From Bacillota bacterium (GTDB lineage: Bacteria; Bacillota; Clostridia; Acetivibrionales; DSM-1351): DNA of 7,397 bases. The number at the start of each line of letters is the position of its first letter. Positions within the stretch are counted from its first letter, which is position 1. Location of the stretch: NCBI GenBank assembly GCA_023433945.1, contig JAEYTP010000125.1:1-7397 (forward strand), read 5' to 3'. Under the pieces are notes generated by a model. That model saw only the letters and a list, made by a program, of their open reading frames with translations. It was not told the origin of the DNA and did no database searches. This document shows, piece after piece, positions 1-5,696 of this stretch. Both the position numbers and the translations under genes were made by a program.

Positions 1-905
1 GTGAAGACAACACATATGGTAAATTTGTCGTTGAGCCTTTAGAAAGAGGCTATGGAATTACTTTAGGTAACTCACTTAGAAGAATATTACTTTCTTCTTT
101 GCCTGGTGCTGCTGTTAATTCTATAAAGATTGATGGAGTATTGCATGAGTTTTCTACCGTTCCTGGTGTTGTAGAAGATGTTACAGAGATTATTTTGAAC
201 ATAAAGGCTCTGTCTCTTAAGATGCATACTGAGGGATCCAAAGTTATATATATTGATGCAAACGGAGAAGGACCTATTACTGCTGGTGATATTATCACAG
301 ATCAGGATGTAGAGGTATTAAATCCAGAATTGCACATTGCAACTTTGAACGGTGACCATAGATTTTATATGGAAATGGTAATCAGCAAGGGTCGTGGATA
401 TGTCTCCTCTGATAAGAATAAGCAGCCTGGACAGCCTATTGGCGTGATTCCTGTTGACTCAATCTATACACCTGTTAAGAAGGTCAACTACACAGTTGAA
501 AACACTCGTGTTGGCCAAATAACTGACTACGATAAGCTTACTCTTGAAGTTTGGACTGATGGAAGCATTAATCCTGATGAAGCAATCAGCCTTGGTGCTA
601 AAATTCTCAGCGAACATTTAAATCTGTTTGTTGATTTGTCTGATCAGGCTAAGCATACTGAGATAATGGTTGAAAAGGAAGAGACCAAGAAGGAAAAGGT
701 TCTTGAAATGACAATTGAAGAGCTTGACTTATCAGTTAGATCTTACAATTGTTTAAAGAGAGCGGGTATTAATACTGTAGAGGATCTTACCAACAAGACT
801 GAGGAAGACATGATGAAGGTAAGAAATCTCGGCAGAAAGTCTCTTGAGGAAGTTCTTCAAAAGCTTCAGGTACTTGGACTTTCATTGGCTCCAAGTGAAG
901 ACTAA
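1..905 (+). CDS. rpoA: RNA polymerase alpha subunit, 5'-truncated by window edge
   Basis: This is the alpha subunit of RNA polymerase. It dimerises to nucleate assembly of beta and beta', and its C-terminal domain contacts UP elements and activators. Codons are in frame from base 3, giving 300 visible residues before the TAA stop; roughly 15-20 N-terminal residues lie outside the window, compared with a usual length near 315. The N-terminal assembly domain begins with the family motif GYGITLGNSLRRILLSSLPG. The C-terminal domain shows the DNA-binding determinant: VRSYNCLK supplies the equivalents of E. coli R265, N268 and C269, and NLGRKSLEE supplies those of G296, K298, S299 and E302. The linker is Lys/Glu-rich (EKEETKKEK). 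It sits 98 bp before rplQ, the normal end of the ribosomal protein/alpha operon. An apparent start at 99 is only an internal TTG codon and not the gene start. Confidence 0.98.
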   Translation, partial: EDNTYGKFVVEPLERGYGITLGNSLRRILLSSLPGAAVNSIKIDGVLHEFSTVPGVVEDVTEIILNIKALSLKMHTEGSKVIYIDANGEGPITAGDIITDQDVEVLNPELHIATLNGDHRFYMEMVISKGRGYVSSDKNKQPGQPIGVIPVDSIYTPVKKVNYTVENTRVGQITDYDKLTLEVWTDGSINPDEAISLGAKILSEHLNLFVDLSDQAKHTEIMVEKEETKKEKVLEMTIEELDLSVRSYNCLKRAGINTVEDLTNKTEEDMMKVRNLGRKSLEEVLQKLQVLGLSLAPSED

Positions 906-950
906 TTTTGATGATATCATGGTTTAGGCTGTGATTAATATTAATGAGCA

Positions 951-959
951 TGCTATAAA
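951..959 (+). promoter_or_regulatory. Possible extended -10 element ahead of rplQ
   Basis: TGC followed by TATAAA forms an extended -10 match (TGn plus a 5/6 hexamer). The region 17 bp upstream (GTGATT) is a poor -35, which extended -10 promoters can tolerate. A transcript from here would start near base 966 and give rplQ a leader of about 38 nt. rpoA and rplQ are normally cotranscribed, so this would be an internal promoter. The match could easily be chance in AT-rich DNA. Confidence 0.25.
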
Positions 960-1003
960 TTATTGCTGCTTAAACGAAAAATATTGGCAAGGAGGGAAAG
1001 ACA

Positions 1004-1531
1004 ATGCCAGCTCAAAGAAAGTTGGGGCGTGCAACCGACCAAAGAAAAGCTATTTTAAGGAATCTTGTAACTGCTTTGCTTGAAAACGGCAGAATTGAAA
1101 CTACCGAAGCAAGAGCAAAGGAAGTTAAAAATATCGCAGAAAAACTTATTACTTTAGCTATAAAAGAAGCTGATAATTTTAACCCTGCAGTAGAAGTTAA
1201 GGTTAGCAGAGCTAAGGTAGATAGCAAAGGAAATAAGCTTACAGATGCTAAGACTTCAAAGAATGGTAACAAATACTATGTAATGGATAGAGAGATTACA
1301 AAGGAAATGGTTACTACAGACAAGGCTTCAAAGCTTCATGCTAGAAGACTTATCATGTCTTGGGTTTATAGACCATCAACTGCTGACGGTAAGGCTGTTA
1401 ACATAGTTGACAAGCTATTCGACGAGATTGCTCCTAAGTACAAGGGTAAGAACGGCGGATACACCAGAATATACAAGCTTGGCCCAAGAAGAGGCGACGC
1501 TGCAGAAATGGCTATACTTGAGTTAGTGTAA
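1004..1531 (+). CDS. rplQ: 50S ribosomal protein L17, long Clostridia-type form
   Basis: L17 is a large-subunit protein near the peptide exit tunnel. The 175 residues compare with about 120-127 in Bacillus and E. coli. The N-terminal block (residues 1-55) carries RKLGRATDQRKAILRNL and RIETTEARAKEVKNIAEKLI. The C-terminal block (about 130-175) carries NIVDKLFDEIAP, GGYTRIYKLGPRRGD and the terminal AILELV. The extra length is a lysine-rich insertion at about residues 56-108, between the two conserved blocks. Long L17 forms of this kind are known from several Clostridia, so this is a lineage trait and not a fusion. The start is fixed by a strong Shine-Dalgarno, AAGGAGGG at 989-996, 7 nt before ATG. 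The gene is followed by an intrinsic terminator, marking it as the last gene of the ribosomal protein operon. Confidence 0.97.
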   Translation: MPAQRKLGRATDQRKAILRNLVTALLENGRIETTEARAKEVKNIAEKLITLAIKEADNFNPAVEVKVSRAKVDSKGNKLTDAKTSKNGNKYYVMDREITKEMVTTDKASKLHARRLIMSWVYRPSTADGKAVNIVDKLFDEIAPKYKGKNGGYTRIYKLGPRRGDAAEMAILELV

Positions 1532-1556
1532 TATTAAGAATTCAATTAGCTAAGAG

Positions 1557-1590
1557 GGGATTAAGCATATAAATGTTTAATCCCTGTTTT
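1557..1590 (+). terminator. Intrinsic terminator after rplQ
   Basis: GGGATTAAGCAT (1557-1568) pairs with ATGTTTAATCCC (1573-1584) as a 12-bp stem with one G-U pair, closed by the 4-nt loop ATAA. It is followed by a T-rich run, TGTTTTCGTTT. It lies 25 bp after the rplQ stop. It should end the ribosomal protein transcript and separate it from ecfA1. Confidence 0.88.
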
Positions 1591-1936
1591 CGTTTATAAA
1601 TGAGCCGCTTTTTAAGAATTTTGAATGTTTGTTATATCGTTAATAAGCTGATTTATAGTTTTAGAATATTTGTAATTTGAATTTGGTTTAGCAGTTTTAA
1701 TTGTTTATGAGATGATTTATGGTTTTAGAATATTCATATTAATTATTTAAATAAAACACTTTTTGAATTCGGGTTGTTAGTTTAATTGTTTATGAGATGA
1801 TTTATGGTTTTAGAATATTCGTATTAATTATTTAAATAAAACGATTTTTGAATTCGGATTGTTAGTTTTGATAGCTTATGAGCTACTTAGTGAGTTTAGA
1901 TTTATTATCTTGTACATTGTGGTATGAGGCTAAAGG
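1591..1936. other. Intergenic region rplQ-ecfA1, mostly diverged repeat
   Basis: No gene is visible between the rplQ terminator and ecfA1. The core is two 85-bp tandem copies, listed separately. Upstream, 1646-1695 is a shortened, diverged relative: it shares GATTTATRGTTTTAGAATATT and a GAATT(T/C)GG-like end but lacks about 35 bp from the middle. Downstream, 1866-1890 begins as a further copy and then degenerates. I found no convincing sigma-A promoter for ecfA1: TTGATA at 1868-1873 has no -10 at proper spacing, and TATTAT at 1903-1908 has no -35. Confidence 0.6.
1696..1865. repeat. Two 85-bp tandem direct repeats
   Basis: Copy 1 is 1696-1780 and copy 2 is 1781-1865. They differ at only 4 of 85 positions by eye: A/G after TATTC, AC/GA before TTTTTGAATTC, and G/A after AATTCGG. 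Both carry TTTATGAGATGATTTATGG near the start and GAATTCGG near the end. There is no open reading frame of note and no terminal inverted repeat. The near identity points to a recent duplication or to homogenisation. Confidence 0.95.
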
Positions 1937-1943
1937 ATGGTGA
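1932..1943 (+). promoter_or_regulatory. Shine-Dalgarno overlapping the first ATG of ecfA1
   Basis: AAAGGATGGTGA resembles an extended Shine-Dalgarno (AAAGGAGGTGA with one extra base) and physically contains the ATG at 1937. Only one base separates AAAGG from that ATG, too close for normal initiation. GTG codons at 1946 and 1949, in the same frame, lie about 4-7 nt beyond the GGTGA and fit better. The true EcfA1 N-terminus may therefore begin VVEDIFK or VEDIFK, 3-4 residues shorter. Confidence 0.5.
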
Positions 1944-2800
1944 CAGTGGTGGAAGATATATTTAAGGTTAAGGACGTGAGCTTTTCTTATAGTACCTATG
2001 GAGATGCACCAGTAGAAATACCAGCATTGAGGGATGTTACTACAAGTATTAAAAAGGGCGATTTTGTAGTAATACTAGGCAGAAATGGGTCAGGCAAATC
2101 TACCTTTTCAAGATTACTCAATGCTTTGCTTATTCCTAAAAAGGGCGTTGTATATGTAACTGACAAGGATACATCTATTGAAGAAAATATATGGGATATT
2201 AGAAGAACAGCAGGTATGGTCTTTCAAAATCCCGATAATCAGATAATTGCTACCACTGTTGAAGAGGACGTGGCATTTGGACCAGAAAACATTGGGGTGG
2301 AGCCTTCTGAAATACGAAGCAGAGTGGATGAGGCTCTGAAAATAGTGGGAATCGCTGAGTTTAGAAATAATGCACCACACCTTTTATCAGGAGGTCAAAA
2401 ACAGAGGGTAGCTATCGCTGGGATACTGGCAATGAAGCCGGAGTGCATAATTCTCGATGAAGCAACCTCAATGCTTGATCCTATAGGACGCAAGGAAGTA
2501 ATGAATGTATTAAAGAAATTGAATGAAGAAGAGAACATAACTATAATTCACATAACACATCATATGGAAGAGGCTGCAATGGCTAAAAGGTTAGTTATTG
2601 TTGATAAAGGCCAAATAGTGCTAGATGGTACACCAAAGGACGTATTTAATAATGTGCAGCAGGTAAAGAACATGGGCTTGGACATTCCTCAAGTAACAGA
2701 GCTATTTTTTTTGCTCAAGCAAAATGGTTCAAATATTGATAAGCTGCCACTTACTGTGGATGAGGCATATAATCTGCTTTTAGGTATGCTAGACGTATAG
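1937..2800 (+). CDS. ecfA1: ECF transporter ATP-binding protein EcfA1
   Basis: This is one of the two ATPases of the ECF energizing module, which with EcfA2 and EcfT powers uptake of vitamins or metals by interchangeable S components. The 287 residues match the family. In order: Walker A GRNGSGKST (48-56), Q-loop FQNPDNQ (Q97), signature LSGGQKQRVAIAG (150-162), Walker B IILDE (171-175, catalytic E175), D-loop SMLD (178-181), and switch His in HITHH (H208). NPDNQI after the Q-loop is typical of EcfA1, as opposed to YPEHQL in EcfA2. The C-terminal regulatory region includes IPQVTELFFLL and LTVDEAYNLL. The start is uncertain: ATG at 1937 overlaps the Shine-Dalgarno, and GTG at 1946 or 1949 is better spaced. 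The last codons and stop (ATG-CTA-GAC-GTA-TAG) resemble the first unit of the repeat array that follows. The partner ecfA2 is unusually far downstream. Confidence 0.95.
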   Translation: MVTVVEDIFKVKDVSFSYSTYGDAPVEIPALRDVTTSIKKGDFVVILGRNGSGKSTFSRLLNALLIPKKGVVYVTDKDTSIEENIWDIRRTAGMVFQNPDNQIIATTVEEDVAFGPENIGVEPSEIRSRVDEALKIVGIAEFRNNAPHLLSGGQKQRVAIAGILAMKPECIILDEATSMLDPIGRKEVMNVLKKLNEEENITIIHITHHMEEAAMAKRLVIVDKGQIVLDGTPKDVFNNVQQVKNMGLDIPQVTELFFLLKQNGSNIDKLPLTVDEAYNLLLGMLDV

Positions 2801-3206
2801 AGGGGTAAACGTTTAGTATTCTTTTAGATGCTAGGCATGTAGTATTCCTCTAGGGATGTTAGACGTATAGTAATCTTTTAGATTGATAGGCATGTAGTAT
2901 TCCTCTAGGGATGTTAGACATATAGTATTCTTTTTAAGGATGTTAGACGTATAGTATCTTTTAAGGATGTTAGACGTATAGTATTCTTTTAAGGATGTTA
3001 GACGTATAGTATTCTTTTAGATTGATAGGCATGTAGTATTCCTCTAGGGATGTTAGACATATAGTAATCTTTTAGATTGCTAGGCATGTAGTATTCCTCT
3101 AAGGATGTTAGACATATAGTAATCTTTTAGGAGCGTTAGAAGCATAGTAATCTTACAGTATTTACCTGTCAGTAATATACTATACTTTTAGGCCTACTAT
3201 ACATAT
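2801..3206. repeat. 27-28-bp tandem array filling the ecfA1-methyltransferase gap
   Basis: About 12 recognisable units run from base 2822 to about 3150, with degenerate copies at both ends, so the whole gap between the two convergent stop codons is repeat-derived. There are two unit types. Type A has TTTTAGATTG(A/C)TAGGCATGTAG then TATTCC. Type B has TCTAGGGATGTTAGAC then RTATAGTAATC. They alternate A-B near the start and end of the array, giving a 53-55-bp higher-order period, while three TTTTAAGG-type units sit in the middle (about 2931-3010). Type B contains ATG-TTA-GAC-GTA-TAG, which matches the ecfA1 terminal codons ATG-CTA-GAC-GTA-TAG in all but one base. A last decayed copy at 3186-3207 matches the ecfA1 end at about 16 of 22 positions and touches the methyltransferase stop codon. 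No terminator hairpin is visible for either gene. Confidence 0.92.
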
Positions 3207-3803
3207 CTAAAGTTTAATAGACTTGTATACTCTTATTCCGCCGCTTTTATCAACATCAGATACATTACCAAATATGGAGCTCATTATTTTCTTTAAGGTT
3301 TCTCCACCCTTATTATGAAAAGCAACAAGCCATAGAGCTCCCCCGGTATTTAGATGATTATATGCTTGCTCAATTAAGCTTGAATTAAGTGCTTTTCCAG
3401 CTGCTATTGGTGGGTTGGATACTATATCATCGAATAGGTAATTCTGGAGCTCTTCAAAAAGATAACTCTTTATAATTTCAACTTTTAGATTATTAGCTTT
3501 GGCATTTATTCTAGCATAATCTATGGCCCTGCTATTGATATCAATCATGGTTAAATGTTGGTCAGGATGGAGAGACTTAAGAAATAAGCCTATTGCGCCG
3601 TAACCACATCCAACATCAAGTATTTTAGTGCCTGTAGGTTTAAAATTTTTAATAAGATTTGAAGATGCTTTATCAATCCTAGATTCAAATGAAAAAACAC
3701 CGCTTACTGATGTAAAACTCAAAGTTTTATCACATAAAGTATCTGTAAATTGCTTCTCCTTGATTTCAGATTCTGGATTCTCGGAGTAGTAATGTTGGCT
3801 CAT
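3207..3803 (-). CDS. Class I SAM-dependent methyltransferase, RsmC/YbxB-like
   Basis: The 198-residue protein is a single methyltransferase domain of the small-domain RsmC type. E. coli RsmC methylates G1207 of 16S rRNA at N2; short Gram-positive homologues such as B. subtilis YbxB lack the N-terminal half, and their substrate is inferred. The start MSQHYYSENP followed by SGVFSFE is typical of that subfamily. SAM-binding motif I is ILDVGCGYGAIG (61-72), the acidic end of strand 2 is MIDIN (D88), and the N6/N2-type catalytic motif is SNPPI (129-133). The start is supported by GAGGA at 3812-3808, about 4 nt before ATG on the minus strand. It is transcribed against its neighbours and lies between ecfA1 and ecfA2, which are normally adjacent. 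Base composition looks like that of its neighbours, with no transposase or inverted repeats around it. The substrate is not provable from sequence. Confidence 0.88.
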   Translation of the reverse strand: MSQHYYSENPESEIKEKQFTDTLCDKTLSFTSVSGVFSFESRIDKASSNLIKNFKPTGTKILDVGCGYGAIGLFLKSLHPDQHLTMIDINSRAIDYARINAKANNLKVEIIKSYLFEELQNYLFDDIVSNPPIAAGKALNSSLIEQAYNHLNTGGALWLVAFHNKGGETLKKIMSSIFGNVSDVDKSGGIRVYKSIKL

Positions 3804-3850
3804 ATTTTCCTCGCTTAATTATAGTAATGAGTAAAGCTAATACATTTTTT

Positions 3851-3978
3851 AAGTGTAGCTGATAAATATTTGTTCTAGTAATAAGTGTAGCTGATAAACA
3901 TTTGTTCTATTAATAAGTATAGCTGATAAATATTTTTTCTATTAATAAGTATAGATAACAAACATTTATTTTAGTAAC
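3851..3978. repeat. Four 32-bp tandem repeats upstream of the methyltransferase
   Basis: Copies are 3851-3882, 3883-3914, 3915-3946 and 3947-3978. Each starts AAGTRTAG, followed in the first three by CTGATAAA and a T-rich stretch ending CTAKTAAT. The fourth is more diverged, and a shortened copy (about 3829-3850) precedes them. The array begins about 25-45 bp upstream of the methyltransferase ATG, so it may overlap that gene's promoter region. No good -35/-10 pair for the methyltransferase was found inside it. Confidence 0.93.
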
Positions 3979-4128
3979 AAGAAAACTTAAACAATTATAT
4001 GTTTAACACGTTCTATTATAATATATAATGTCAAAATTAAAAACAGATATGTATAGATTTTAAGGGCATTATAACGAATAAAAAGAGAGATAAGTTGGTA
4101 TAACATTGTTGGCGGGTAAATCATATAC
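3979..4128. other. AT-rich spacer between two repeat arrays
   Basis: No gene is visible. Two overlapping TATAAT hexamers occur on the + strand at 4017-4022 and 4024-4029, and TTAACA (5/6 to a -35) lies at 4003-4008, only 15 bp before the second. On the minus strand there is a perfect TTGACA at 4034-4029, but no -10 at 16-18 bp. Promoter activity in either direction is possible but unproven. Bases 4095-4128 look like a decayed first copy of the 34-bp repeat that follows. Confidence 0.4.
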
Positions 4129-4264
4129 ATGGCTGATAATTAAATGTTGGTTAGCAAATTATATGGCTGATAATTAAGTGTTGGTTAGTAAATCATATGG
4201 CTGATCATTGAATGCTGGTTAGTAAATCATATGGCTGATAATTAAATGCTGGTTAGTAAATCAT
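4129..4264. repeat. Four 34-bp tandem repeats upstream of ecfA2
   Basis: Copies are 4129-4162, 4163-4196, 4197-4230 and 4231-4264. Each starts ATGGCTGATMATT and ends GGTTAGYAAATYAT, with only a few differences between copies. Decayed copies continue to about 4340. Three of the four copies contain ATG-GCT-GAT-AAT-TAA or a near variant, a four-codon reading frame with no ribosome binding site, so translation is unlikely. The core GCTGATAA-N6-GTT followed by AGTAA is shared with the 32-bp array nearby, which suggests common ancestry. Confidence 0.93.
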
Positions 4265-4388
4265 ATGGCTAACAATATAAATGGTGGTTATAAAACATTT
4301 CGCTAATAATGTTAATGTTAGTAGTTGAGCATATGGTTAATTGTTTTATTTTGATAGGGCAATACATGGCCGTTATTACTTACATATG

Positions 4389-4417
4389 TTGCTGTGATAT
4401 ATTAATAGTAGTATAAT
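4389..4417 (+). promoter_or_regulatory. Probable sigma-A promoter of ecfA2
   Basis: TTGCTG (4389-4394) and a perfect TATAAT (4412-4417) are separated by 17 bp. The expected start is near base 4424, giving a leader of about 33 nt that holds the Shine-Dalgarno GAAAGGA at 4437-4443. The -35 matches only in its TTG half. Since ecfA2 is cut off from ecfA1 by an opposing gene, it needs its own promoter, and this is the best candidate. Confidence 0.55.
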
Positions 4418-4456
4418 GAATGAAAATATAGAGTAAGAAAGGATATGCTTTAGTAA

Positions 4457-5299
4457 ATGGGCATTATAATGAAGAATGTGGCATATACCTATATGTCCGG
4501 TGGACCATTTGAAAAAACAGCACTTCATGGTGTTAATATAGAAATAGCTGATGGTGAATTTGTGGGGGTAATTGGACATACTGGTTCAGGCAAATCTACA
4601 CTTATTCAGCACTTAAACGGCATATTGAAGCCGACCTCTGGAGAGGTAATCATTAATGGTATAAATACATCTCAAAAGAATCTCAAGCAGCTTAGAAGAG
4701 AGGTAGGACTGGTATTCCAATACCCCGAGCATCAATTGTTTGAGGAAACAGTAGAAAAGGATATTGCATTTGGACTTCAGAAGCTTGGACTATCAGAAGA
4801 GGAAACAAAAAATAGGATTAATGAGGCATTGACAAGTGTTGGTTTAGACTCATCAATATTACCCAAATCTCCATTTGAATTATCTGGAGGACAGAAAAGA
4901 AGAGTTGCTATAGCTGGGGTAGTTAGCATGATGCCAAAAATTCTTGTGTTAGATGAGCCTACGGCAGGGCTAGACCCGAGTGGTAGGGATGAGATATTTG
5001 GTTATATAAAGACTTTGCACCAAAAGTACAATATGACAATCATACTTGTTTCACATAGTATGGAGGATATTGCTAAGCTGGCTCAGCGTGTTATTGTCAT
5101 GAGCAAAGGAACTATTGAAATGGATAAACCTTCAAACCATGTTTATGCTCAGCCTGAGTACCTTGAAAAGATTGGTTTATCGGCACCTCAGATAACGTAT
5201 TTAATGAAGAAATTAAAGAAGGTTATACCTAATATAAATGACGATGTTTTTACCGTAGAAGAAGCGTATAATGAGATTAGCAAATACATCAGAAGATAA
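4457..5299 (+). CDS. ecfA2: ECF transporter ATP-binding protein EcfA2
   Basis: This is the second ATPase of the ECF energizing module; it forms a heterodimer with EcfA1 and docks on EcfT at the inner face of the membrane. The 280 residues match the family. In order: the EcfA2-typical N-terminus with GGPFEKTALHGVN (15-27), Walker A GHTGSGKST (40-48), Q-loop FQYPEHQLFEETV (Q88; YPEHQLFE is the EcfA2 hallmark), signature LSGGQKRRVAIAG (142-154), Walker B ILVLDE (162-167, catalytic E167), D-loop GLD (171-173), and switch His in VSHSMED (H200). An in-frame TAA directly before the ATG fixes the start at 4457 or the internal ATG at 4469. The Shine-Dalgarno GAAAGGA is 13 nt upstream, a long spacing. 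The gene is followed by ecfT after a 397-bp repeat-filled gap. The final codons AAA-TAC-ATC-AGA-AGA-TAA resemble the 30-bp repeat beyond. Confidence 0.96.
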   Translation: MGIIMKNVAYTYMSGGPFEKTALHGVNIEIADGEFVGVIGHTGSGKSTLIQHLNGILKPTSGEVIINGINTSQKNLKQLRREVGLVFQYPEHQLFEETVEKDIAFGLQKLGLSEEETKNRINEALTSVGLDSSILPKSPFELSGGQKRRVAIAGVVSMMPKILVLDEPTAGLDPSGRDEIFGYIKTLHQKYNMTIILVSHSMEDIAKLAQRVIVMSKGTIEMDKPSNHVYAQPEYLEKIGLSAPQITYLMKKLKKVIPNINDDVFTVEEAYNEISKYIRR

Positions 5300-5670
5300 C
5301 ATACAGATAGTAATGGATAAATAATTATATACTTCAGATTGTAATGCAAAACAAGTAATACTTCAGCTGTTAATGCAGAAACAAGTAACACTACAGCTAT
5401 AAATGCGGGAACAAGTAACATTTCAACTGACAATGCAGAAACAAGAAATACTTCAGCAGGTAAAGCAGAAACAAGAAATACTTCAGCTGGTAAAGCAGAA
5501 ACAAAAAATACTTCAGCTGGTAAAGCAGAAACAAGAAATACTTCAGATGGTAAAGCAGAAACAAGAAATACTTCAGCTGGTAAAGCAGAAACAAGTAAAC
5601 ACATCTGCTGATAATGCAGAAACAAGTAAACACTTCTGCTGAAACATAAAAATACATCGGTAGGTAAGAA
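5300..5670. repeat. 30-bp tandem array filling the ecfA2-ecfT gap
   Basis: About ten units lie between 5327 and 5626, and the five central ones (5446-5595) are nearly identical: each begins AAATACTTCAG, then GGTAAAGCAG, then AAACAAR. 5506-5535 and 5566-5595 are identical by eye; the others differ by one base. The outer units are more diverged, as expected if the array grows or is homogenised from its middle. Irregular lengths (29 bp at 5327-5355, 31 bp at 5596-5626) break any shared reading frame. Because 30 is divisible by three and the core has few stops, reading frames open on both strands, but none has a credible start site. A decayed last unit at 5649-5679 runs into the ecfT ribosome binding site. 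Confidence 0.95.
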
Positions 5671-5674
5671 GATA

Positions 5675-5681
5675 GAAAGGA
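5675..5681 (+). promoter_or_regulatory. Distant Shine-Dalgarno of ecfT
   Basis: GAAAGGA is the only Shine-Dalgarno-like match before ecfT and lies 15 nt from the ATG at 5697, longer than the usual 5-10. No alternative start codon exists in between. The site sits in the last decayed unit of the 30-bp array (AAATACATCGGTAGG, then GATAGAAAGG), so repeat change could affect ecfT translation. Confidence 0.5.
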
Positions 5682-5696
5682 AGTACCAACAAAATA

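Noticed and set aside
1866..1936. Riboswitch or promoter upstream of ecfA1
   Set aside because: No conserved aptamer pattern or anti-terminator hairpin was recognised, and no -35/-10 pair has acceptable spacing.
3818..3823. Minus-strand TATAAT just before the methyltransferase
   Set aside because: It would put the transcript start inside or at the edge of the Shine-Dalgarno, and no -35 is found 16-18 bp upstream.
4129..4264. Tiny reading frames (MADN-stop) in each 34-bp unit, and MLDV-stop in the ecfA1 array
   Set aside because: No Shine-Dalgarno precedes them. The MLDV case is explained by descent from the ecfA1 tail, and the MADN case is too short to judge.
3207..4456. Mobile element carrying the methyltransferase
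   Set aside because: No transposase, integrase, terminal inverted repeats or target-site duplication is visible; the flanking arrays differ from each other.
2822..5626. CRISPR array interpretation of the 27-34-bp repeats
   Set aside because: Units are directly abutting with no unique spacers, the period differs from gap to gap, and no cas gene is present.
5403..5642. 79-residue + strand reading frame rich in QKQEILQLVK repeats
   Set aside because: It is open only because the 30-bp unit is divisible by three and lacks stops. The ATG has no ribosome binding site, and length changes at the array edges break the frame. The alternative NTSAGKAETR frame is longer in pattern but has a stop before any start codon.
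5188..5657. Two minus-strand reading frames across the 30-bp array with Leu/Phe/Val-rich repeats
   Set aside because: They are shadows of the same repeat on the other strand; one also runs into ecfA2 coding sequence. Hydrophobicity is a by-product of the A-rich + strand.
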